Assembly (NCBI GenBank): GCA_032358165.1
Contig: JAALGY010000015.1
Coordinates: 310,001-374,000 of the forward strand
From: Diplosphaera chodatii
Taxonomy: Eukaryota; Chlorophyta; Trebouxiophyceae; Prasiolales; Stichococcaceae
Direction of reading: 5' to 3'
Length of the DNA: 64,000 nucleotides
Part shown: positions 1-12,200 of the stretch, one piece after another
How positions within the stretch are numbered: the stretch's first letter is position 1
Layout: each line of letters opens with the position of its first letter
Position numbers and translations under genes: made by a program
Notes under the pieces: generated by a model
Seen by the model: the letters and a program-made list of their open reading frames with translations, nothing else
Database searches by the model: none
Told to the model about the DNA's origin: nothing

Positions 1-59
1 GCAGGGAAACATCCTTGCCTGGTACACTTCTGCTGAGTCCATGTGCCGCCCGCCCGCAG

Positions 60-2837
60 GAGCACCCGGCTGCGGGTGATGAGCTACAACATCTTCCACG
101 GCGTGGGTCAGGACAACAGGCTGGACCTGCCGCGCACCGCGCAGGTCATCCGGAACCAGAAGGTCGACATTGTCGGGCTGCAGGTGCGCATGCCGGCTGT
201 TGCACCCCCACTATCTGACGCATTGCATGGTACATATTGATGCTAAGGATGGAGCTGCAGTGGTGTGCAACCTGCATGGGCGTCTGAAAGGTGACTGCCT
301 GTAATGTGCTGTTCTCATGACACCTAGATCGGCCAGCAGCCAACTGCCATGCAGTCATCTGATTCCGGGCTGTCATGCATTCTGCAGGAGGTCGACAACG
401 CATACAGCTCCCGCAGGTGAGACTGATATTCCTCACAGCTTCCCGGGGTGCTGAAAGTGCTCGTGCACGGTCTGGGCAGCAGTGCAAAGCTGAATGCGCA
501 AGACGTGTGGACTGGCCCACCTGTGGCACCCAGCCGACAGTGTCATGCCATCCACTGCAGCAACTACACGGAGCAGGCCAAGGAGCTGGCCAAGCTGCTG
601 GGCTGGAACTACGTCTTCGCCCCCAACCTGAACCTGACGCGCCTCGCCGACACGCCGCCACAGTTTGCGTCCCGCCAGTACGGCACCGCCATCCTGACGC
701 GGTGAGTTCCGCGCAGAGTTGCCGTCCCTGCGGACATGCAGCCTTGGATGCCAACGTGGCACTGCCTCCGATGCCATCTGCGTGTCATGTTGCGGGTCGT
801 GGTCACCTGCCCAAATCACTGCAGATGAAGGTGCATGCTGTATCGTGTACTGGCCTCGCTCGACTAATGGGTCACCATTGCGACCGCCTGGATCCACTGC
901 TGCGCAGGTTCAAGATCCTGGAGTCCAAGAACACCTTCCTGTCGAAGCTCCTGCCCACGGTGCGAGCTGCGCCGCATCATTTTGCCGATTTGCCTTTCGT
1001 CACTGGTCCAGCAACCTGGCTGTGTGGCGAGCCAGTGCAGCAGCTGCACCCATGCTTTTCCTCACGTTTCCTCACGGCTGATCACCCATACCCTCACGCA
1101 ACCTGCATGCTCCCTGCATGCCGCGCCCTGCACTGAATGGTCAGGCGAGATCTGGGTCTGGCGACCTGTGCAGTAGTCCTGCATCACGCTAAATTGATTT
1201 AGCGTCGAGCTCGCTAAATTGCCCTAAACCAATTTAGCGCTGGCGCTGAACCAGTTTCGCGTGTCGTATAGGAGCTGAACGCTGTCGCTGTTTTTCCCGA
1301 CTGCTTCGTCGGCACGTCAAATCATCAAACAGGACTGATCACTTTGACTTCACGATGGGTTTACACATGCATACTGCTCATAAGGCACGGCATGTGCGTG
1401 GTGCCGCAGGCGGAGCAGCGCGGCCTGGCGCAGGCGAAGCTGCGCATCAACAACGAGAACGTGTGGTTCTTCAACACCCACCTGTCCGCCGCCGGCTTCA
1501 GGAACGGCGAGAACGGTACCACCGAGCGCACCACGCAGGTGACTACAAAAGTATAATCTATGTGTGCTACCACCCCTCAGCTGATGCCACGGCGGCGCAG
1601 CCGCTGCTGGGGTCGACATGCCGGCTGCGCTGTTGGTCGTCTGAACAGGCAGAACAGCGTCCCGCACAAAGGCTGCGCAATGAGCTCACACTCAGCAGCG
1701 GCGTGTGCAGTGGCACCGGTCGTGTTGTGCCATACTGATGGTGCCAGCGTGCAATATGGCAGCGTGGCATGGTCCATGCCTGCACATGTACAGCAAACGA
1801 CACCGCTGCGGCCTGCACTGGGGCGGGCGTCGCCACAGCTGGAGCAAAATCATTGCATGCGCCTGCGCAGGTGCTGGAGGTGATCGCACAGGTGAAGAAG
1901 ACCACAAAGAACTACCGCACCCCCTTTGTGCTGGTCGGGGACTTCAACGCGCGGCCCGACCAGTTTGAGGTGCGAAAAAATAAAAAATAAAACCCAGCGC
2001 TGTGCACACGGGCATGAAGTTTCTAGATGTGAGTCACCTGGCGATGCATCAGCCTGCGATCAGCGGCAGGTCCGCAAGTGGTCAGCATCACAGTTTGGCA
2101 CTTTCCTGCACCCGCCAATGCAGTTCGCCACGGGCTCTGCAGGCGCCCGTACGTGCGCTCTCCCACAGTACTTGTGCATCTGCATGTGCATCTGCATGCA
2201 TGCTGTTGTACCTGAACGTCTGGGTGAAATGTCTGCAGACGCAGCCCCTGTTCACCAACTTCACCGATGCGTGGACCGCCGTCAACGGCCCCGAGGGCGG
2301 CTTCACCATCCCAGGTGACAGACTTGCACATTGCTATGGGACGATCAGCGCCCAACGCTGTGCTAAGTGCACAGTCCTGCGAGCCAAGGGTGCCCATGTT
2401 GCGCCTGCTGTTGAAACCGGACTCGTGCCTCATGCCCATCTGTGCTCTCTGCAGTGGAGAACGCCACCCGCCGCATCGACTACATCTTCACGAACAAGCA
2501 GAGCAAGAACAGCCCGTTCAAGGTGAATCCAACAGTAATGTTGTGCGCTGAGAAGTTTCTGTAGGAGACGATGTGGCACAACCCTGTCTCCCATGCAGAT
2601 GCTCACCAGTGCTACTTGCAGCGGCCGTCTTGCTCTATTCAGCACAATGCCTCTGTCACAGCGCAGTCCGCCTGCTAATTACAATGCGCCATCAAGTCCA
2701 TGCCACATGAGCATGACATCGGGCTGTGTGTGCGGCTGCAGGCCCAGCAGGTGTTCGTGCCGACGGACGATCTGGTGCGGATCACGTCTGACCACCTGCC
2801 GGTGGTTGGCCAGCTGAAGTTCGACCCGGACTGCTGA
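60..2837 (+). CDS. Endonuclease/exonuclease/phosphatase-fold protein, 3' part (5' exons lie left of the window)
   Basis: This is a metal-dependent hydrolase of the DNase I-like (EEP) superfamily; the substrate cannot be told. Exons with matching phases are 60-183, 388-416, 561-701, 908-959, 1410-1538, 1871-1969, 2239-2314, 2455-2522 and 2742-2837. The family hallmarks occur in order: LRVMSYNI at the first beta strand, DIVGLQ followed across an intron by EVDN (metal-binding Glu), FNTHLS, GDFNARPD (catalytic Asp/Asn), RRIDYIF and the final SDHLPVV (catalytic Asp-His), then stop TGA at 2835-2837. The start codon and any targeting peptide are outside the window. Exon 959/1410 is the widest intron and holds a hairpin-rich stretch. 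Membership is certain from the motifs. Sphingomyelinase, nuclease and phosphatase branches cannot be told apart here. Confidence 0.85.
1187..1239. repeat. Nested inverted repeats in an intron
   Basis: Inside the intron between exons 908-959 and 1410-1538, an 18-bp palindrome at 1187-1204 (CGCTAAAT, TG, ATTTAGCG) is followed at 1212-1239 by a second pair of arms, CGCTAAATTG and CAATTTAGCG, around an 8-bp loop. The AT-rich core contrasts with the GC-rich surroundings. It may be a fragment of a small foldback element. No target duplication was recognised. Confidence 0.6.
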
Positions 2838-3247
2838 GTGTCAGGAAGCACACCGTGAAGCAGCTGAATCCGCAGCGTGGCATCTGCGCGAACCACCGGA
2901 AGCACAACGACTAATTGAAGCAACTATAATGATGAGCTGCACGCAGCAGCAGAGGAGCATCGGGGAGTGACTGGCAGCAGGACGACCAGTGAAGTCTGTG
3001 CGGCCCATGCTTGAAACCTATTCTTAGCAGCCATCAGGGCTGCCATTCATGTTCGGTAGTTTGAGCCACTGTGACACAAGCCAATAGACAGACGTGATTG
3101 TTTGCATCAAGCCTGATGCACGGTAAGAAGTGTGTTTTCGCCACACCGCGTTGAGGTCACTCTGCAAGCCCTGGCAGCAGCTTCAAGTGCACGTGTCGTT
3201 GGCATGCTGGCCGGCCCGCAGCCATCGACCCACTGGACTCTCGCGGC
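2838..3247. other. Convergent intergenic stretch
   Basis: This 410-bp stretch lies between the stop of the EEP-fold gene (+) and the stop of the XRN1-type gene (-). It should hold the two 3' untranslated regions. No exon with usable splice sites and no repeat was seen. Confidence 0.6.
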
Positions 3248-6200
3248 TCACTTGCCCAAGCCCTTCTGCTGCAGCTGCTGCCAGAAGTCCGCCTCAGACA
3301 CGGGCTCGCCACCTGTACCAGAAAGCAATGCATGTGGTACCAAGCCGGGAACGACTTTCGGCGGCACCATGCCCCCGAAGAACCATTAACATTTTTTTAT
3401 GTTGCAGCAGCATTGTCACCTGCAGACTGTGGGGCGTGCGCCTCGACAGCAGCACCGCCACCACCCCGCAGCTGCTGCAGCAGGTTGGCGCCGGCGCTGC
3501 CCAGGCCGCCGTTGGCGCTGCCGGCAGCGTCCTGCTGTGGCACCTGGCCGCTGGCGCCTGTGTTTGCAGACATGGTGTTGGCAGGCTGTGCGGGCGACGC
3601 TGCGCCCCCCGGCTTCAGCAGCGACAGCAGCGCGGCGCCGGATCCGGGGCTGGAAGCCGCGGCGGCGGTAGCGGAAGCAGTGGAGGCAGGAAATCCGGCT
3701 GGTGCAGCGGGCACAGCCCGCTGGGCGCTGCCTGCCCGCTGGGGGGCCTGCGCCTGGGGCGGCGCCTGCGGCTGCTGCTGTGCCGCCTGCGGAAATCTGG
3801 CCTGCGCAGGCGACGGGCGCTGCCACTGCTGGTGGAAAGGCGCCTGGGCGTGCTGCGGCGGCGGCGCCATGGCATAGCCAGGTGGGGTGGCAAAGCCTGC
3901 GGGAGGATACCCACTTGGGGCGGGTGGGACTCCATATGCGGGCGGCGGCGGGTGGGTCCCCGGCCAGCCGGGGGGCGGCGGGTGCCCGAACTGCTGGCCG
4001 GGCCACGGCGCCGGGAATGGCTGCTGCGGCGGGAAGCCAAACTGCTGTGGATGCATGCCGGGGTGCGGCAGTGCTGGGTGAGGCATGCCGGGATACTGCT
4101 GTGGTGGCGGCATGGGCGGCATGCCGGGGTGCGGGAACGGTGCGCCGGGCCAGTGGGCCCCCTGGGGCGGCATCGGCGGCGGTGGGGGCCCAGGCAGCAG
4201 GCCCCCCTGCAGCTGCATGTGCGGCATGTAGGGGCGCCTCGGCCCGGTGCCACCAGGGCCACCACGGCCCCGCGGCTGCTGCTGCGACAGCTCAACCTGC
4301 GGTTGCCGTTGGACATCCTCAGGCTTGGCTCCCCTGCTGCCGTCGCCGGCTGCGGCTGTGCTGCCGCCGCGCTGCAGCATCTGCAGCAGGTCGCCCCCGC
4401 CTGCGGCGCCCTGCTGCTTGGCGGGCGACGCCGCGGCGCTGCCTGCTGAACCCCGCCGTGCCAGGGCTGTAGCCAAGGAAAGTGATGTCTGGAGCTACAA
4501 GCTGTGGCAGTGGACACTTGCAACACGGCGAGCTTGCAAGCATTGACGTGGGGGCAGCGCAGCAAAGCCTAATGCTCGCAAACCTAGCATACCTGAGGCC
4601 GCAGAAGTGAGGCTGGACAGGCCAAGCAACGGCGAATCGGGTTCAGTAGTCAAGCCAGGGCTGCCACTCTCTGCATCCTTGCTGCTGCTGTCACGCTGTT
4701 GCAGGAAGCTGCTGCCAATGGTGGGCGCTGCTGCAGACACAAGCAGCCACAACGTTACGAAACTGTCACTGATCAGGGTGCTGTTGATAGGAGGAGCCAG
4801 CATGGCCACTGCACATTGTGCTGTGCAGATCCACAGGTGCATGTCTGCGGAGCACCTGGCGCTGCGGGTGGCCCTGTGGTCGCTGGCACGGCCGGCGCAG
4901 CATGCAGCGAGGGCGGCACAGGCAGCTGCTGGGGCGGCTCGGCGGCGGCCAGCAGCGATTCGGGGGGTGCTGCGGGGACAGCAGGGGCGGAGGCGGCCGG
5001 GCCGCGCGCCTGCTGCAGCTCCCGCAGCAGGCTCAGCCCCTCGGGCAGCGACGTCGCGGGCGGCTGAGGCGGCTGGTCAGGGGCTGCAGCTGTGGTGCTG
5101 CCGCCGGACCGGATGGCCGACAGGTCGCTCAGTTCCGCTTCCACTGAGGAGCCCCGCAGCTGGCGCAGCAGCCCCGCGCTCGCGGCGGCAGACACCGCGA
5201 CCGGCGCCGCCGGCACAGCAGACTGCTCCGACGCCGTGGCTTGCTGCGGCACGGTGCTTGATGCAGCCGCAGCTGGGGTCGCGGCAGGCGCGCTGGCGGC
5301 GGCGGCATCCGCAAACAGAGGCGGCGGGGCGCGCTGCAGCTGCTGCAGGGCCGCCAGCCCGGGCGCCAGCTGTGACACTCAGACACCAAATCAGCCTAGG
5401 TCCTGCCCGCACAGCTCGAGCAGACACAGCTACCTTGCTGGTGAGTGCTCTGGCCATGGGCCACCAACAAGCAGAGGGGCAGCAAATCACATCTCGGCAG
5501 CTGCCGCTTATCGGACCTGCACCTCCGGTGTTGAGCCCGTGGACAACTGATTCACTGATCCCACGGCTTCTGCCATGCCGGGCGCCGGGCGCTGCGCGAC
5601 GCTCAGGCCCTGCAGCTGCTGCAGCAGCACGGCGCCGCTGCTCCCTGCTGCCGCACCGCCGCCGCTGGGCGCCTTCACGCTCTGTCCCGCTGCGCTGCCG
5701 TGGCCCGCGGCGGCCGGCGGCGGCTGCACAGTGGCCAGCGCACCGGGGGGCGGCGCCTCGCTCTGGCGCAGGCTCTGCAGCAGCGCCATGCCAGGAGACA
5801 CCTGCAGCTTTGGAAGCAACGCACTCAGGCGGGCCGACAGAGCCTGCCTAAGACATGGAGCGTGATGTACAAGATGCACACATAAGATGCGGTGGTTCTG
5901 TGGGAGACGGAGGTTGCAGCAGAGAGCCTACCCCTGAGGTTGACAGGCCAGCGGTGGCCGGCGGCGGCGGCAGTGACCGGCCCCGCCCAATCGAGAAGCC
6001 GCGGTCCATCGCATCAGGGGGGCCCTGCAGACAGGCGTCAGGCCGTCCCGCTGGTAGCCAGCAACACGAGACAAGCACTGCCACACTTGTGGAGGAAGAT
6101 GGCCGGCTGAAGGTGCAGTGGACACTGTATGCGCTTGCATGCAGCTGAGCAGGGTGTGCCACACACCTTGGGCTGGGGGCCCTTGGGCTGCGACATGGCT

Positions 6201-9200
6201 GATGCGGGGCGCAGGCGCGCGGGGGAGGCGGTGCGCGACGGCGGCGCCGAACCGGGGCGGCTCCCCGCCTCGCTGCCTGTGCCCCCTGCAGCGGCAACAG
6301 AGTCTTGCCTGCCTGCCCGTCTCATTCGGCATGCAGCCTGCTGCAGCTGCTGTCGGCCCGGCACAGTCAGGGGACCGAGATGTGCACATCGACGCTGCCT
6401 CACCTGCAGCACCGTTACCGGCAGAGCCACGGCGCCGCAGAATATCTCGCCCGACAGCCGGTGCCTCCGCACCACCCGGCGTGCCGTTCTGGTGCTGCGC
6501 GACGCCGTTCTGGTGGGCAGCATCAGCGTGCGCCGCAGGCGGCGGCCTGCGCTGGCCAGCAGCACCCGTGAGCGCCGCCTGCGCCGCTGCTGCCGCCTCC
6601 GCCGCCGACGCAGCAGCAGCCGCAGCACCGTGCACAGGCTGCTGTTGGGGCTGTGGCTGCCCCTGCGGCTGCTGCGGCTGCTGCGCCCGCTGTGCAGCGA
6701 CGCCGCTGCCGTCCTGTGCTGCTGGCTTGGCCTTGCGCACTGCCCTGGGAGCAGTGGCGCCTGCGATGGGACAGCAGCATCATGTGTTTTGCATGTGCAC
6801 TAGGACTGGGCCCGATGGTCTACATCAAAGTGCCCCTTGGTCACAATACTGTGGGTTGTGGAAGTTGAGTGATTGTGCAGCGGTAACATGCGAGGATGGA
6901 CTAATTGTATGGCCAGGTGTTTGGCTGCACCCCTGGCCCAGCACTCGCCTGTGGCGGCGACGGCCTGGGGCTTGGACAGGTTGAGGAGCTGTGTGGCGGG
7001 CAGCATGCCGCCGTGGCGGCCGCGCGCCTTGCCGTGCAGGTCGGTGCCCTCCGCAAAGGGCTCGTCGAACAGAATCTCCACCGCGTCGTCATCGTATATG
7101 CCTGCGGGGCCCGGATGACACCTTTGCAAGCAGGCACCGTGGAGTCCCGCTTGCACCCACCCGTCGGCACCGGCGCTGCAGGCCTGCCAGGCGCATGCTG
7201 TGCTGTGACCTTCGGCATGCCCGCCGCTGGTGGCGGCCGCACCGTCAGAAGCACGCAGGCATGGCAGTGTGTGGACAGACCCTGCAAATTTGCTCAGCCC
7301 TCACCGACGACGGTACCGCGGGCGCCGAGGGCGGGGGAGCCGGTGCCGCGCAGGCAGGCCACGCGGTCGCCCAGCTCGAAGGTGCCGCCCGCCAGCGCCG
7401 CCGCCACCTGCGCCACACAATGCAATTCACGACTGGGCACGCGCTGCCAGGGGGGGTGCTGTATAGGGTTGCCAAACGGTTCGCCGGCCTCCAGTTGTGC
7501 CGAGGAGGCTGGCGGGGGACTGCCACGCTTGGTCCCCAGCAGCGGCAGGCCCCAGCACAGACAGTTCCTAGATGGCCCAGCCATCGGCTAACTAATCAGA
7601 AGGAGGGAGAGGAGTGAGCGCAGTGCAGCGTGTACAGGGGTGCCCACCAGGCCGCGGCCGGCGGGCGGGAGCAGCAGGCCGGGCGACACGTTCTCCAGGG
7701 TGGTGGGCTCCGGCGGCGAGCGCGGCGGCGGCGGCATCATCGTCTGCAGCTGCCGGACGGCCTCCTCCGGCGCCACCTCCGCAGTGGTCTGCGTCGCACC
7801 ACCGTCACAGCTGAGCCAACATCGGCCATGCGGTCGCCACACAGCAGCGTCGTCAGGCATGCAGACAGTGGCCGCATGGACGCCAAGATCAGCCTGCAGC
7901 CCCCCTGCACGCCGGTGCTGCGAGCAGCATGGCCAGTGGCAGCTGCATGCGTCAGGGAGTGTTGATTCGTCCCAGGAGGCGTCCCGATCAGCGCGGCGGC
8001 GCACCTTGACGAGGGGGCGGCGGCCGAGGGGCGACTTGTTGAGCCACTCCCGCACCGCCCGCGCCTGCCGCAGCCGCTCCTCGGGAGCCGCCTCGGGGAA
8101 AGCCAGCCCCGCGTCCCAGGCCCGCTCCTCGGGGTGCTGCTCCAGCAGCCGGAACACCCAGGCGAAGCGCGCCTGCGCAATGGATGCCCCCCGACGTCAG
8201 CGCAGCCAGATGCTGTTGAATCACGAGAAGTGGCAACACCACATAGCATCGGGCGAGAGAGGTGGCCGTCACTGCAGTTGTCAGCTTCAATTTGCACTCA
8301 AGGTGGACCATGCCCAGCTGAGGCAGCGCCAGTGCGCGCATGACATTGCACTGGTCTCGAGACGCCGTGCCAACGCGCCTTGTACTGCGTCAGGATGGCG
8401 GCCAGCGCCTGGGAGTACTGCCACCCCGTGCCGCTGGGCGCGGGCTTGGTGTAGTCGGGCACGCACAGCGGCCCGCGCCCGCTCTTGACCGCCAGCCCCA
8501 CATCCACCTTCTCATCGCCGACCACCACCTCCACATTGCCTGTCCGTGCAAAGGTTTGCGTGTCAGGCTGCAGTCACGCAGCATGGCATCAACTACAACC
8601 CTCCACCTGTGCACACGCCACCTCTGGAACACATCGTACACCGACTGGTTTGAGTGAAAGGCCATGGCTGCCCCATCATATGCGACCAAAAAGCAGCATG
8701 AGAAGCCGCAGGTGCTGACTGGTCTCCCTGCAGCTATGGCATCTGCTGCTGAGCGCAAATGAGGGTACCATCTATGGGCCTGCCCAATATCTTTGACCAG
8801 TTGTGCCATCTACAACAACATCAGGACGCAGTCCCAGCGCCCGCAGGCATGAGGAGGTGTGGGTCGCGCCGCACCCGTGATCTTGCCGAGGGTGCGGGGG
8901 TCGATGGCGAGCTTGCGCGCGATCGCGCCGCTGGGCTGGTACACCACCCGCACCGTGGTGAGCAGCCGCCGCGCCGTCTGCGCCGCCTGCGCCGCCGTCA
9001 TGGGCGCCGGCTCCAGCGCCACCCGCAGCATGCCGCCCCCCTTGGCCGGCACCTTGTCACCCTGTGCTGAGGGGTCGAGCCGACATGATGCGCAAGTCCA
9101 CCATCGAGACACACGAGCCACCAGGACCAGGATGGCAACCTGCCAGAGCTGCAATCCACTTTGGCTGCAACCCACTTTGGCTGCACTGGCAGTAGGCCAG

Positions 9201-12200
9201 AAAGCCATGCCATACAGTCGCAAGCTCGGGCGTGTGACCAGCTGCATATCTGTGTGGAAACGGCCAATCCCACCTTGCGGGTGAAGCCGCCGCTGCCGGG
9301 GTCCAGCACCGTGACGGCGCAGCCGTAGTAGGCGCGGCCCACGAACAGGGCGCGGGCGCCCGGCTGCAGCTCGGCGCCGCCGCCGCTTCCCGCCGCCAGC
9401 GCCGCCGCCATGCGCGGGTCCGGCGCGGGGTTGCGCCGCAGGGTGACCTGCCACCGAGACGCAGCCTCAGAAGCATACGACTGTGCTGGTGCACGCTTTG
9501 AACGCTGTACATCAGCACTCCATAGCAGCCATGTTACTTGCAGATGAGCTCGCTCCGGCGATTACCAGACTGGAAGCCCGCGGCGGGCGCTGAGACTGCT
9601 GTCAATGGGCGGATGCTGCTGGAGCAGCCTGGTGACAGGGGCCTGCTCCACCTACCTGCAGCGGCACGCGCAGCTCGGTCTTGGCGAAGCGCTTCTCCAC
9701 GGTGCCGTCCAGCTGGCGCACCAGCCCCTCGCACGGCCGCACGTGCAGCACCACGTCTGTCGGCCCCACCTCCAGGCCCTGCAGACAGCGGACAGTGTCA
9801 GCATGTCAATAGACCTTCTCAATAGACCCTTGACGTTGGGCCTGCCAGCATATCTATAGGGAAACGGTTGCGGCAGGCCTGGTCCTATTGGGTCGATGTC
9901 AGCCGACATGGAGCCATTGCATCCAGTTCCCAACTGGAGCCCATCCCGGCAGGCAATTGGGAAGAGGGCCACGGGCCAGACGCGCACCTGCTGCGTGACG
10001 GCCTCGTTGGACAGCTTGGTGTTGAGGAAGGCCCACTCGTCGGCCTCCGCGGGGCCGTGCCGCTGCGTCCGCAGCTCGCCGCCATCGCCCTTGCCCATGT
10101 GCAGGGTGCGGTCTGACACCCCAAACACCAGCGCCTCCTACAATTAAGTTGACAGCACAAGGTAAGCGATATCTCTGCACAGCGTTCAGTGGCACGGTGG
10201 GCATACACTTGATCGTGCTGCAGCTCATACCCTCCAATCACAATGGGCATCAGCAGGTGCTGCATCTACCAGACCCTTGATGTCACCTCTCACACATGCA
10301 AGCGCACCTGCAGGTAGGGCCACTTCACCCAGCACTTCTCGCCCAGGGTGCTGGGCGCCACCATGCCCGCTGTGATCTCCGCGCCATTCAGCGCATCCCG
10401 AAGGCCCTGCATGCACTCATTACAGAGCTATACGTAAGAGATGGGACACAGCCCAAACCTGCGCCCTTGCTCCAGTATGCAAGTGAGTGAAGCGGCGGCC
10501 AGCATCTTCTGTTGGCTACGCCCACCACAGCGCATGCGGCACACCGCTGCTCCGCACCTTGACCTTCAGGATGAGGCTCTCCTTGCCGGAGGGCCGCCCA
10601 AAGACCGCCACGCCGGCCTGCCGCACGTCCGGCAGCACCTGCAGCGTCTTCAGCGTCGCAAAGCCCGCTGGAGACTCGGGGCCTGTCTTCGTGCCTGGGA
10701 ACACCTGCCGCATCCAACACACGGGTAGACAGTCAGGCAGATGGAAGATGACTGACGCAATCAGACTGTCGGTGCGGAGCCAGATGTGCGACATGCATGG
10801 TCACGAGGAGTGCTTATCGTGAATCTTGCATGAGCAACTCACTGCAGGCACAAAGCCCCTCGTGCCGTCGGGCAGCGGCGGCGGCGGCGGCACACGCAGG
10901 CACCGGCTGTTGGGTTGCTGCACGCTGGCAAACTGGCTGGGCAGCGTGGATGCGCAGTAGTATGTCTCATCGGAGCCTGCAACAAGCACGAGGGCGGACA
11001 ATGTCACGAATGGCCACGCAATGGCAGCCAACAGGCCCAAGCACCCATGCTACTACAGCATTCAGCTGGGCTCAAACAGGACGTTGTTGATCGGCTTGCA
11101 AGACTCGCAGGGCTCACCATCTTTATATTCAAAGACCAGCATATCGCCCAGTTTGTTACGCGCCCGCTCTGCGTCTGTGAGCCGGGCCGTCGGTACCGAC
11201 TTCGCTGCTGAAAGCAGCCGCTGCTCGTCCACAAAGGGCACCTGGGTGCAGAGATGACCATGTTGCCGAACAGGCGACAGAACGACACTGGCCACAGGTG
11301 CTGGCAGCATTAGGTCAAACTGCTGCCGTCAAGCGTATCAACCCTGCGCTTGGCACAGACCTCCAGCAGCATAAACTGTGATGCGTGCTGCCCTGGCAGG
11401 AGGGCCAGCGCACCAGAACGATGCCCTCCCAGTCGTTGCGCTTCCCCTCCTGGTCCACCCGGAAGTCGGTGGGGTAGAAGTCCAGCACGGGGGACTGCGG
11501 GTCCTTCATCAGGAACTGCGGAAACAGGCCATGATGCAGTGTGTCAAGTTGGAGGCCCAGTACACGGCTTGCACGTGATGGCCAGGTACTGTCAGCCTGC
11601 GCATGCTCCACAGCCCATGCGCGCTGTCAGTCGCAGGGCGGCCCAGCGGCCAGCACCTCGAAGGGCTGCGGCAGCAGGCGGCAGGAAGCAGCCGGCAGCA
11701 CCGCCAGCAGCTGCTCAAAAGGCAGAAAGGGCGCCCCCGGTTCAAAGGCAACCTGCACCAGTTACATGTGTTCACATGCCCACGGCTGTATCTGTTTGTG
11801 AGGCTTGCAGTGCAAGTATGGCACTTATCAGGCAGCTAAGTCGTCAATGCAATGGTACGACACTATAAGGCATACCTTTGTTGATGCAATGTCTGTCATA
11901 TCGGAGGTTATGGGTGCGTAGTGGAACGGATAATACCACGTCCACGAGGCCACACCCCTGCAAGCAGATGACAGCGATCTCATGCTCTCTGAACCTTGAC
12001 CACATGGTCAACGCAGCAAAAGCTGCTGATTCACAGCTCAGCTGCCAGCACTTGGCGCATAACATGTCCGAACAGTGCAATCCCAACCTGTTCCAGCATG
12101 CAAGGACATCAGCAGCGCACCGGTAGTAGTACTCCAGCACCCAGTGCAGGCCCTCCACAAAGGCGTCCACCACGCGGCGGCGGCCCGCATCATCGCCCCG

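Noticed and set aside
146..754. Long minus-strand open frame opposite the EEP-fold exons
   Set aside because: No start context, motif or splice logic. The plus strand shows the complete set of EEP motifs.
3130..4449. 439-codon plus-strand open frame
   Set aside because: It is antisense to the proline/glutamine-rich XRN1 tail exon. High GC and low complexity keep several frames open there. The minus strand has matching splice phases and a sensible C-terminus.
10209..10259. In-frame 51-nt exon ([17 protein letters not shown]) in XRN1
   Set aside because: Splice borders and phase are acceptable, but joining the neighbours directly gives the family-like text [14 protein letters not shown]. It was kept only as a possible optional exon.
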